Source: Merluccius polli (Eukaryota; Chordata; Actinopteri; Gadiformes; Merlucciidae). Taken from it: a stretch of DNA of 64,000 bases. Below the pieces are notes generated by a model. That model was given only the letters and a program-made list of their open reading frames with translations, made no database searches and was not told the DNA's origin. The stretch is taken from positions 180,001 through 244,000 of the forward strand of contig JAOPHQ010005411.1 in the NCBI GenBank assembly GCA_030340625.1, read 5' to 3'. Position numbers and translations under genes: made by a program. Of this stretch, positions 39,037-48,860 are shown piece after piece. The stretch's first letter is position 1. The number at the start of each line of letters is the position of its first letter.

Positions 39037-39193
39037 AGCGTTACACACTGTTGGCAGTGTGAAGACACACTGCCAACAGCGTTACACACTGTTGGTAGTG
39101 TGAAGACACACTGCCAACAGCGTTACACACTGTTGGCAGTGTGAAGACACACTACCAACAGTGTTACACACTGTTGGTAGTGTGTCTTCACAC
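39037..39193. repeat. 41-bp palindromic tandem repeat (hairpin array)
   Basis: Each unit contains GTTGGCAGTGTG then GAAGA then CACACTGCCAAC, so each can fold as a 12-bp hairpin. There are three full units plus a last partial one. Some arms carry C-to-T or G-to-A changes (GTTGGTAGTGTG; CACACTACCAAC) that keep pairing as G-T or A-T. Confidence 0.9.
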
Positions 39194-40981
39194 TCACACA
39201 GACCAGTGGCCGTATAGTGGAGCCTAAAGGCTTCGCATTCCTATACACTGAGGGGGTTCCCATCAACGTTAAGGACTTGTGCCAATGTGCCCAAAGCGCT
39301 TATTGTGTAAGAAGATAAGAAAATGACAGCTTTGTATTTATAAACCCCACACATAGGCCTACATTGAAATAGTTATGAAACGTCTCTTCAACAAGTCTTA
39401 TTTTTAGTGAGTGGGTGTAGTAGCAGAGGAACATATTATTGGCCGGTATAAGCAAAGGATATTGACCTCCAAAATTTGAATCATCCTAAGCAACAAAACG
39501 TTTGATCTCCTTATGTTCCCATAAACTCAATGGCCTGCCTGAATCTCTGACACCACATAGTACTATTTATCAATATAACAATACATTTCTTCAGCCCTCT
39601 CGCTCAATACCGGTCCAATTGCAAAAAATAGTTGTCCGCATTCGTCCCTGAGACCCAAAACGATGGGAAAATAGGGTCCAGGTTGAAACATCCTGAGGTT
39701 ATCCTTTAACTTCCCTATTACCTAACGTATACTTCCACTCTTAGGCTGGCGGTAATGTTAGGTTTGCCTTTCCAGCTGCCTCTTTGCAATTTGTTACTTG
39801 GAACTCACTGCCTACTTTCACAGAGTCACATAGTTATGACATGTGAAGCGCCTCTCGCGCCATTGTCTCACGGTTGTGTTTATATTGCGGATCATAATGT
39901 ACACAAAGTGTAGCCATTGGTGGAGTTGTCTTCTGTACAAGTAGGCCAACTGTGGTCTGGGCAGCAAGGAGTATAGACCCTTTTACAGCCGACGTCATCA
40001 AATAGTTGCGCGCGCATTTTGGCAACGGAAGCGGTATTATTTTCCATCAGTTCTGATTGACAAAGACGAGGTAGCAACTAGTTAGGAATTTACAAACTGT
40101 TTCCAGCATCAACATGTCTGGTTGTTGCGTATACGGTTGTACGAATCGCTATTCCACGAGCGGACAAAAGTTTTATAGGATTCCGACAGGATCGACCATT
40201 TCAGAGCAACCGACGGCGTCTGTGGCTGCAGGCGACTAAACGTGTGGACTGGAATGAGGACAGAATCAGAAATGCTCGTGTCTGCAGCGCCCACTTTATA
40301 TCAGGTAAGGCTATCTATCTAGCTTAGGCTACTCTTTGATTTTACTGGAAAGCCTTGTGTACATTAGTGATTGTCTGTATGATGTAGAATAATAAACAAA
40401 TGCAGCTTAAGTTGGATAAAGTGGAGTTAGATTTGGCTAGTAGCTGCTAGCTTGCTATGCAGCTAAAGTTTGATAAACTGGCATTAGATTTGCCTATTAG
40501 CTCGCTAGGCTAAACAAACGGGTTTGTTTTATTTTTGCAGGCGAGATGTCATTGGACTGTAGTAGTCCTGATTTTGTGCCATCTGTGTTTACATATACAA
40601 AACAAAGCCAGAACCCAGGTGTAAAGATGGACAGGTAGGATTAAAGTTAACCTCAGTCGTTTTTTGTTTTGTTTGTTTTCGTCTCTTGCATAAGCCATAC
40701 CTGTCAACCCTGTCACTAACCACGAATTCCTGCTACAGCTGCTGTTTCGAGACATGTGGATTAGTCTACCTGTACATTTCTGCTGTTACTGTAGGTACCA
40801 TAGGAAAAGGAGGAGAGATGAGAGACCTGGTACTGCAGCAAACCAACGTGTTCCTTCTGAAACTCCAGAACAAGAATGCAGCATGGGTCATTGTCCTGGT
40901 ATGAATATATGAATATATCATCTTACAATTAACTGATTGATTGTCAGGATTCCCACCCTCACCGAAAGAGTCAGTATGCAC

Positions 40982-40984
<3 letters not shown>

Positions 40985-41034
<50 letters not shown>
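40985..41034. repeat. (GT)n microsatellite
   Basis: A (GT)n tract inside an intron of the ISL2EU-type transposase, followed by a retroposon-like tail (41,035-41,160; includes CCCACTGCTCC and GGGTCAAATGCAGAGGACAA). Confidence 0.9.
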
Positions 41035-41036
<2 letters not shown>

Positions 41037-41570
41037 TGTCCTGCAAGGCCCACTGCTCCAATTCCTATATATGTCTGTGTGTGACATACACACTGGCACC
41101 TGGATGGGTCAAATGCAGAGGACAAATCTCACCCTGGGATCAATAATGTATCTTCTTTTCTGTCTTGTTTGAAAATTCATTGGTAAAACTGTGTGAGAAA
41201 CCCTGGATCGTGAACTTGTTTGCATTGGTTGCAGCACATGCTAATTTGTCACTTTTCTATATTAAAGCTTGAAGAGGACATCCCATTTCCAAAGAGAGAA
41301 TACGATGATCTGAACCTGAGATACTGTCAACTTCAGGAGGACTATGTCAACCTGCGACAGGAGTTCGACACACTCTGTGGTCTTTGAGTGGCTGATTACA
41401 AAAATAATGGGCAGCGTAGAGAGAATTCACAACAAACTTACAGTAGAGGACCACCTATTGATTATATTGATGAAATTAAGGTTGGGCCTATGTAATACTG
41501 ACTTGGCTTATAGATTTCAGGTATCAAAAACCACCATATCAAATATTTTGCGGAGCTGGGTCCCTGCTAT

Positions 41571-42129
41571 TAGCCTGGGTATACCCATGCTGCCTTGCGC
41601 GCTCGAAATTTCGAACTGCCAGACAGCCTGGTGGCTATGACCGGTTCCTCTCGTAAGAATTTGGGAGGGGTGGATATCCAATCACAGAACGAGGAGGGAC
41701 GGAAAGACGATGACGCGTACTATTCGACAGACGTAAGCTTGTAGTTCGTTCGTACAGTCCAACATGGCTGCAGCAGAAGCGAAGCTCTCTTTCGATCTAG
41801 CTGTGGACAGGGTTCTAGATAGTTTAGAACGAAAGTTTATTTTAAAAGAAGAACAACTTGCACAAACGACAATAAACGTTCGACGACATCTTGTAAACAA
41901 TGTCATCTTCTTCCTCGATGCTTGCTCGCCGAATTTCTGTCGCTTTACATACGTCATCTGGTATAATTGATACGATTGGCTAAGAGCTACGAACAGACGC
42001 TTATGATAGACATTCGTAGCGCCCAATAAACGGCTCTGGACGATCGGGAACCACGCCTCCTCTACAGGAAAATGAATAGGTGGTCGCCAGACTACGTATC
42101 TCATTTGTGATAGTGTGTTAGCCAGGCTA
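41571..42129. mobile_element. 559-bp TIR element inserted in the transposase, 9-bp target duplication
   Basis: Left end TAGCCTGGGTATA, right end inverse TAGCCTGGCTAACAC. It is flanked on both sides by CCCTGCTAT (41,562-41,570 and 42,130-42,138). Removing it with one copy of the repeat rejoins the transposase frame exactly (WVPA-MAF), which shows the duplication is real. Nine bp fits MULE-type or similar transposases rather than Tc1 or PIF. Inside is a 68-codon plus-strand frame at 41,764-41,970. Confidence 0.85.
41764..41970 (+). CDS. Captured ORF fragment, possibly RecQ-like helicase N-terminus
   Basis: Begins MAAAEAKLSFDLAVDRVLD, then ILKEEQ, shaped like the stretch before the nucleotide-binding motif in RecQ-like helicases that are multicopy in fish. 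The frame stops before any Walker A motif, so no activity is possible from this copy. Family assignment is a guess from pattern, not a search. Confidence 0.25.
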   Translation: MAAAEAKLSFDLAVDRVLDSLERKFILKEEQLAQTTINVRRHLVNNVIFFLDACSPNFCRFTYVIWYN

Positions 42130-42859
42130 CCCTGCTATGGCCTTCATCCTCAAGTCACTCATTAAATGGCCAAGTAAGGGTGCAGTACTGAAAAATATGC
42201 CAAAAATAATCAAGTGCAACTTAAAAGATGCAGGTGCATAATAGATTGCACAGAAATGTTCATAGCTAGACCCAGTAGTCTGACTGCCAGGGCCCAGACA
42301 TGGTCAAACTATAAACACAACAACACCATTAAATATTTGATCGCCATCACTCCAGCTGGTGCAATTTCATTTCTGTCTCCTGGGTGGGGTGGAAGGGTCT
42401 TGGACAAGCAGATCACTAATGAGTCAGGTTTCCTCAAACTTTTGGAGCCTAGGGATGAAGTTTTAGCAGACAGAGGATTTCTCATCAGAGACGAGCTTGC
42501 GGCCTATGGTGCAACCCTACGTATCCCTCATTTCACAAAAGGAAAGAAGCAGCTTTCTGCACAGGAAGTGGACACAGCTAGACAACTTTCTCGTGTGAGG
42601 ATCCATGTAGAAAGTTATTGGTTGGTGGAAAAAAATTAAGATTTTGCAAACTGTTATTCCAGTGTTGCAGGTTAACATACTAGATGATGTTATTGTATGT
42701 GGTGCCCTCACAAACCTCTGTAAGAGTGTTGTTCCCAAATGAGTTACACAAACATGTATGACATGTAAAGGGATTTTACATTTGTAAAACATGTATTTAG
42801 GCTTACTGTTCTTAAAACTCAATGCATTTTAATAAACCTCCCCACATTGGCTGCTACTG

Positions 42860-43380
42860 GTGTGTGTAATGGTCCCCCCCCCCCCAGATTATGTAAAAAA
42901 TTCAGAGTGCAATATCACTTTTATTTGTAATGTTGTTACTAACAGTTTCATTCCATTCAGGTGCCATTAAAGTGCCATCAAACATTAACAACATGAGAAG
43001 TAGGAGTATGTACAATATATTAGAATCAAACTGTTTCTGTATGTTGTAAACAGTAAACAATAATACTTTTAGGTCTAAATTATCTATGGATACATACATT
43101 GAATTAAAGAATAAAACTTTAAATATCTTGTTGCACTAAAGTGCATAGACACAGCAGTCAATAACATAAAATGTAAAGAAAAGGCTGCTGATGAATTCGT
43201 TGTTTCAATACCTCAATATGGATGACTATTGGTGCTTTCACAAAACATTTACCAGTGACTTAACGCTCGCAATTTCTCTCTGGTGTACACGCTTGGTTTC
43301 TCTATTAAATAAGTATATATATATATCCGGCCACTGTATATTTGGCCACTTTCTAACGTCTTTAACCCAATTATCAATAG
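42860..43380. other. AT-rich interval, nothing recognised
   Basis: Lies between the ISL2EU remnant and the fold-back element. Begins with a C-run at 42,873. No repeat termini or coding signature seen. Confidence 0.5.
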
Positions 43381-44278
43381 ATCGTTATTTTTTTTCCGTG
43401 CGTTTCCCGAAACTCCTCTTAACATGAACGCGCGTGCACAGATCTAACGACCGATCGTAGCCTTGTACCTGTCCACTGACACGGTGCTGAAATACATATT
43501 ATACCGTGGTCTGGGTGAATACTCGATTCTGATTGGCTGGAGGGTGTAGGTTGAAAAGTACACCTACGAAAGACGTTGACGCTATGAAGACGCTATAGCC
43601 ACGTTGCTTGGCAACGCCTGCATACGGGAGATATTAAATAGTCCGCTTGACTTGTAAAAATAAAAAAACCCTCACGATTTTAACTCTAAAACACATTAAC
43701 GTATTATTAATTGATTAGGCCTAAATATTAACAGAAATGAATGGACCACGCGGTTCTGTTAATTGACACCTCGAAGGGCATTATCCCGCTTATACCATGG
43801 TCACTTACGAAAGAAAGAAATATTTAATCAATTAATAATACTTGAATGTGTTTTAGAGTTAAAATCGTGTTTTTTGGGGGGTTTTTTTACAAGTCGAGCG
43901 GACTATTTAATATCTCCCGTATGCAGGCGTTGCCAAGCAACGTGGCCATAGCGTCTTCATAGCGTCAACGTCTTTCCTAGGTGTACATCAAAGATAAGAT
44001 TATAATCTTCAGCCAATCAGAATCGAGTATTCACCCAGACCATGGTATAACATAGACCTAACTATATAGCCTATCGTAACTTTAGCGTCACCAGCTGGAC
44101 ATTCAGTGGTATTGGATGTGTTAACGACGCTCGTAGCGCTACGAGTACCCCTGGAGCTCTCGTTAGCTACGAGCGTCTTAACGACGGTCGTTACGCAACG
44201 ATGCTTTCGGGAAACGGTGTGAAAACGACGAACTTAACGAACCACTTAGGCTAACGACACTTTCGGGAAACTGGGCCC
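43381..44278. mobile_element. Large fold-back DNA element, copy 1
   Basis: Almost the whole element is an inverted repeat: left arm about 43,497-43,720, right arm about 43,830-44,050 (for example GGTCTGGGTGAATACTCGAT against its complement at 44,010-44,030), with a loop of about 110 bp. The right terminus ends GGGAAACTGGGCCC. The left about 60 bp present in copy 2 are missing. Copy 2 at 59,962 is nearly identical outside two rearranged places. Non-coding. Confidence 0.88.
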
Positions 44279-45100
44279 AGGAGCGTTTCTACCCCAAGTT
44301 CGAGTGCGACATGGGCAACACATTAGTCCCTGATTCGGAGAAAAGCAAATGGACTATAGGTGTGAAAACATCCTATTAACGTTTCGTTTAGTGCATTCAT
44401 TTTTAGACCGGTGATAAGGCTTCTTATGATACGTCATAGCCGTGCATTTTATGGAAAAATAATGCACACCTCTCAAGCCAATCACAATCGAGTATTCACC
44501 CGGGCCATAGTATAAAGATGGCTTAATGCACATCTCCCATTCATGTGACCGTACTTAGAAAACATTACATGAAGATGAAGAAGAAAACCGTGCCTACTAC
44601 TGTCTGGATTTGCGCTTGTCTGTAATGAGTGTCAGGAACCACTAGAGATCACCGCTAGTGGAGCTGCACTGCCCAGAGAGGCCTCTCGCCCTCTGTCACC
44701 AACTGTACCATTTGCATGGAAAGTAGTAGTAAATGTGCTGTCTGTAAGAGAGGGGAAGAGAGCAAGACTTACTAACCAAACCCGCCCCCCTCCCCCGCTA
44801 TGTTTCTCCACCATTGAGAAGTGTTGCATTTCACGCACCAGTGATTGACAGGCAAGATGGATTCCCCGAACCAATCACAGAAGAGATGCCTAGATTGGTC
44901 AGAAATGAGCCGGGAGCGGTCTTAAATCTAATCTAAATCTAAAATGGTCTCATACAGAGGCAGGCATGCAGTCAACTCAAAACAGATACTCTCACAGCGC
45001 ATTTCACTCATAGCTGATGGATGGCTATACTGTTTATAACAAATTACACTTAAATAATAGCTCTTACATCATACCTACAGCAGCTTTAAGCACATCCTGC
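44279..45100. other. Interval with a further fold-back-related fragment
   Basis: At 44,465-44,515 there is CAATCGAGTATTCACCCGGG followed by CCATAGTATAAAG, a diverged copy of the arm end of the neighbouring fold-back element. The rest (44,520-45,100) shows no repeat or gene I recognise. Confidence 0.5.
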
Positions 45101-45200
45101 TATGTCTTACTGACCTCCACTGTGTGTTGCCCAGTGTTGGGTATGTTGGGCAGGGTGGGCAGCTCTACTCCAGCATAGACACCCGTCATGAGGGCCACAC

Positions 45201-45329
45201 CGGTCAGGTACCCACTCTCTCTGCTGCAGGCATCGCGAGCCTCGGACCAGGAAGACCCGCTCCCAGAGAGCCAGTAGCAGCGCTGGCCCACCTGGTCCAT
45301 CTGAGCCCCTTCTGGACAAGGAACTTTGT
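45201..45329 (-). CDS. Orphan C-type lectin domain exon
   Basis: After a good acceptor (TATTCCAG) the minus strand reads PCPEGAQ, then DQVGQRCYWLSG, then SWSEARDACSRESGYL, which is the start of a C-type lectin domain (first disulphide cysteines, WSEAR helix). A donor-like CCG/GTGTGG follows. No other lectin exon is visible on either side: neighbouring DNA is dispersed repeats. Either a remote exon of a larger gene or a pseudogene fragment. Confidence 0.5.
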
Positions 45330-45368
45330 CTGGAATATAATCATTAAGAACTGTGCCATTTTACCACT

Positions 45369-45640
45369 GCCACACGCCACCTTAGTGGCCTTTGCTGGGG
45401 CCCTCCGACACAGGACACAGGTAGATGTTGGTTTGAAGATGCATTTATTGGAGATGGTATACACTGAGCAGCTGGTACATGCTGCCATGACAGTGGCTCT
45501 CTCCTGAGTGTGTGTGTTGACAGCTGGTTTATCCTGGGTGCCATGATGCTCTGCACCACAGGTGTGCAGCCCCACCCAGCCAGAGTCTAATCAGTCTGAC
45601 AGGTGAGGCTGTAAACCAGCTAACAACACACACTCCGCAA
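45369..45640. repeat. Dispersed repeat, copy 1 of a local pair
   Basis: About 270 bp starting CCACACGCCACCTTAGTGGC and containing GGGCCCTCCGACACAGGACA and GTGTGCAGCCCCACCCAGCC. The same order recurs at 45,899-46,190 in the same orientation with about 85 percent similarity by eye. Non-coding; the family is not identified. Confidence 0.75.
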
Positions 45641-45898
45641 GGATGTTTTATAATCATATGTACGTCACTGGAAGTGAAAAATGTTTTCCTAGGATAGTGA
45701 ATACTCCACATCTCTGTTTATGTTGCAAATTATGGTTAGGTTTACATTTTGGTAAAGGTCTACATTATGTAATAAATTGCTTAATTTAGCTGGTTAGATT
45801 TAGGTATTAGGTTACAGATGTTTAAGTTTAGGATTTAGGTTACAGATGCATATGTTTTTGGAATTAAGTTACAAATGGTTAATGTGGCAGGGTTGTCC

Positions 45899-46190
45899 GG
45901 CCACACGCCACCTAAGTGGCTTTCCTTTGGGGCCCTCCGACACAGGACACGGGTAGATGTTGTTCAAGATGTTTATTGGAGTTTCAGGCTGGTGGTATTC
46001 GCCGAGCTGATGGTACAACTGTCATGGCTGTGGCTCCTCCTCCAGTGTGTGTGTTGATGGCTGGTTTATCCTGGGTGCCATGATTGCTCATACACCACAG
46101 GTGTGCAGCCCCACCCAGCCAGAGTCCAATCAGTGTGACTCAGGCCAGGTGAGGCTGTAAACCAGCCATCAACAGCACACACTCCACATA
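45899..46190. repeat. Dispersed repeat, copy 2 of a local pair
   Basis: Aligns along its length with 45,369-45,640, including GGTTTATCCTGGGTGCCATG and the end ACACACTCCAC. Direct orientation, about 0.5 kb apart. Small indels show the copies are not very recent. Confidence 0.75.
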
Positions 46191-46329
46191 CACCCCCACA
46201 GTTAAGTTTAAGTATTGATGGTTAAGTTTAGGGTTAGGGCAGGACTTGACTTCGCCATCCTTGGGGGAAAAAAAATGAATTTGTCGCACGATTCAAATGG
46301 TGATTTGTCTCTCGCCGTTGACTACCGCA

Positions 46330-47536
46330 CATGGGCGTCACCATAATATAATTGGGGGGGGACACGTCCCCCCCACCCTTGCAAAAAAGTCGTTTGGACC
46401 CCCCCACATTTGCCATCAAAAATATTAGTGCATGACTGGTCTACTAGTCCAGCGCTCTCTCCATTGCTTCACAATCAAATCCGTTCCACTTTATCAGTAG
46501 GGGGGAATACCCATATAAATAGAAATCCACTCCGCGTTTTCCTGTTTTTTTAACACACAAAGCAGCATCACGCACGCATTCAAAACACGTACCGAAGCAC
46601 GCCTATGTTGAGAGTCGGATCAACGACAGCGGTAGACTTCAGAAACACAGACTGAACGCTGGACACAGTCACTTCAGTCCTCTGTGTATTAGTGTTGTCA
46701 GGATACCAAAATTATCGCTTCGATACCGATACCAAGTTGAGAATTGCGATTTCGATACTTTTCCTGGACAAGGAGAAACACTCTTGAATAACATTGTTGT
46801 GCTTTACTGCGGCGCTGCGGCGGCAGTGTGAAGTGCAAAACCAACACGTTCTCATCCCAACTCGTAATATACCGACGATTTGTCACGCCAGATGTCTGAT
46901 ACTGACGCAAAAAGGTACCCTCCCGCGTCTGTGTGAAACGATCTGGGTTCTCATAAACCCGTTCGCGTTGGTGAGAGACGAGCAGAGTCTACAGCGTCCG
47001 CTCGCAGAGCAGAGTCTACAGCGTCCGCAGTGTACTGTGAAACAATTCACTCCAAAAAGGGTTATGGGTTATGTCTCTTACCACCGCGAACGGGTTTATG
47101 AGAACCCCCAGATCGTTTCACACAGAGGAGGCGGTGTGTTACGATCGCTCCCCCCCCCCCCCCCCCCCCCCCGTCGATCATAGGTCCGGGGTGTGTTACG
47201 ATCGCGCGCAACCCCCACCCCCCCCACCGGTCGTAGGTCCGGGTGGGTTACGATCGCGACGCGAGAATCGCGGTACTTTTGAAGTATTGGTGCACCGTGC
47301 AACACTACTGTGTTTTACACCAGAACATAATAGTAGCCTAGTCAGTAATTGCAGATCATGCCAGCTCCAAGGAAAATCAATGAAAGAGGGAGATCATTTT
47401 AAATCTGAAAACATGGTAAAATGCACCAGAATGCGGGAAATTGCATCTACTTCTTTCAAATTTTTCTGGGGGAGGACCCCCAAACCCCCCGTCAAAATAT
47501 GTCCCCCCCACTTTCAAAAAGCTGGTGACGCCCTTG
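46330..47536. mobile_element. Outer hAT element (non-autonomous), target duplication CTACCGCA
   Basis: Left end CATGGGCGTCACC, right end inverse CAAGGGCGTCACC, flanked by CTACCGCA at 46,322-46,329 and 47,537-47,544. Subterminal C/G-runs (GGGGGGGACACGTCCCCCCC; GTCCCCCCC) mirror each other. No transposase seen. It is split by a second hAT element at 46,690-47,307. Confidence 0.85.
46690..47307. mobile_element. Inner hAT element nested in another hAT
   Basis: Ends TAGTGTTGTCAGGATACC and the near-inverse GTGCACCGTGCAACACTA. The flanking 8-bp repeats CTGTGTAT / CTGTGTTT differ at one base. The interior has poly-C near 47,151-47,172 and repeated GTGTGTTACGATCGCG units. No coding region recognised. 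Confidence 0.8.
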
Positions 47537-47544
47537 CTACCGCA

Positions 47545-48860
47545 CATATTGTTTTCCAAAATAAGGTCCCAAGGAGGACAGCAGAAGGGACTCTCTTTCA
47601 GTGATCCTGCAACAAAAGCAAATTCTGAGATTTGTTTCTAAACACATTACACACATTAGAAAGTCATTGCTGAAAACATGTGAAAAGACTGTAAAACCAT
47701 TTAATGCTGAATTGTGGAGTTGGACCGTTCTTCTATTTTTCACCATTTTCGCATTCAGGATTTTATGGGTGGGGCAAAAAGGGTACATGATGACATAAGG
47801 GCTTGTCACGCACAATCGCAAGTTTGACAGTTGAGAGAGGCTCCGCCCCCCGTGCACAAGGGGGCGTGATTTAGTACATTCAGCAGACACGCCCCCAGTG
47901 TCTCAGAGCTGAGAATAATGCTTATTTCTTCACGATTTTGAATCCTAAATTTTATATTCCTGCTGACTTTTTTAATCATTCATTTTTTCTATAGTGTGAC
48001 AAACACTAAACACATTTACTTTTGGTTTACATGGACTTTAACTATGACCTTTCAGACACCTTGAGACACCAAGCAATCAACAATCAGTATCATTATTCTC
48101 ATACAGCTGAACACACACGCGCACGCACACACACACACACACACACAATGTATTGCATCTCACCTCCAGTGCTGCTGGAGGTGAGAAAAACATACACAGT
48201 AAAGCCCAGCTATGAGCAGCCATAGGTGGGTAGTACACCTCACACACCTTCTGTTTGTCGCAAGTTAAAAATACAGAGCCTATGTCGAGGAGAGGGGGGC
48301 CCCGGAGACATCTCTGTGCATGACCAGGTTCTCCTCGCTTCATCCACAGCGTTTTAGACAGTCCTGCTGACTCCCTCAGTCCTGCTGGCTCCCTCAGTCC
48401 TTCTGACTCCCTCAAGGCAAGAAAGTCTTTCTAACATCTACAAAAGACTTCTCCAAGTTGGGTGTGATTTTGAATATAACAAACAGCAATATAATATATT
48501 CACATATTGTTTCATAATACATCACATACGGGTTTGTTCTGTACAATTGTATTAACTCAAGGCAGTTTCTGCTTGAGAAGACAGTAGGCCTATGGGGGGG
48601 AGGGGGTCACGAGAGAAGTACAAGATCACGCAGGAAACACGAGATCACGCGGTAATTTGTGGATGTAAAAAAGAAACAAAATAAGCAAAACAAAATAAAA
48701 GGTTACTTTGCTATGGGGTGCCATTTGTACCGTTTGTGCCGTTTGGAAAGCTTTATTTGAAGAGTACTTTGAGTTTTTAGTGTCACTTTTATGAAGGGTG
48801 TGGGACTTATGACCTGTAGCCACTATAGCCAGCCACGAGGGGGCTCACTTTGACTGATCT
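47545..48860. other. Interval before the HECT gene, no gene recognised
   Basis: Contains a short (AC)n at 48,113-48,147 beside a perfect 11-bp inverted repeat (CTCACCTCCAG...CTGGAGGTGAG, about 48,160-48,186), and a tandem of CCTGCTGRCTCCCTCAGT units (48,363-48,414). Nothing with a gene signature. Confidence 0.5.

Larger units (their letters stand above)
36331..39830. other. Interval upstream of kitlg, no gene recognised
   Basis: Dominated by four separate repeat arrays (36.9, 37.3, 38.1 and 39.0 kb). Between them is ordinary AT-rich DNA. No open frame with family signature, and no RNA gene recognised. Confidence 0.6.
40114..42741 (+). pseudogene. ISL2EU-type transposase (THAP + HTH + DDE), decayed and interrupted
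   Basis: Coding blocks in order: THAP zinc finger in exon 40114-40304 (CCVYGCTNRYS, FYRIP, then VCSAHFISG in a shifted frame; C2CH residues present); exon 40541-40634 (SPDFVPSVF); basic exon 40795-40898 (YHRKRRRDER); a LEEDIPFPKREYDDL block at 41,268; an HTH block (KLTVEDHLLIILMKLRLGL, then SKTTISNILRSW) at 41,430-41,570; DDE domain at 42,180-42,741 with CIIDCTE, VLADRGF and RIHVE supplying the D, D and E. Frameshifts occur in the THAP exon, at about 42,225 and at about 42,615, and a 559-bp element splits HTH from DDE. THAP plus this DDE class is the layout of ISL2EU elements. Terminal repeats not identified. Confidence 0.85.
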
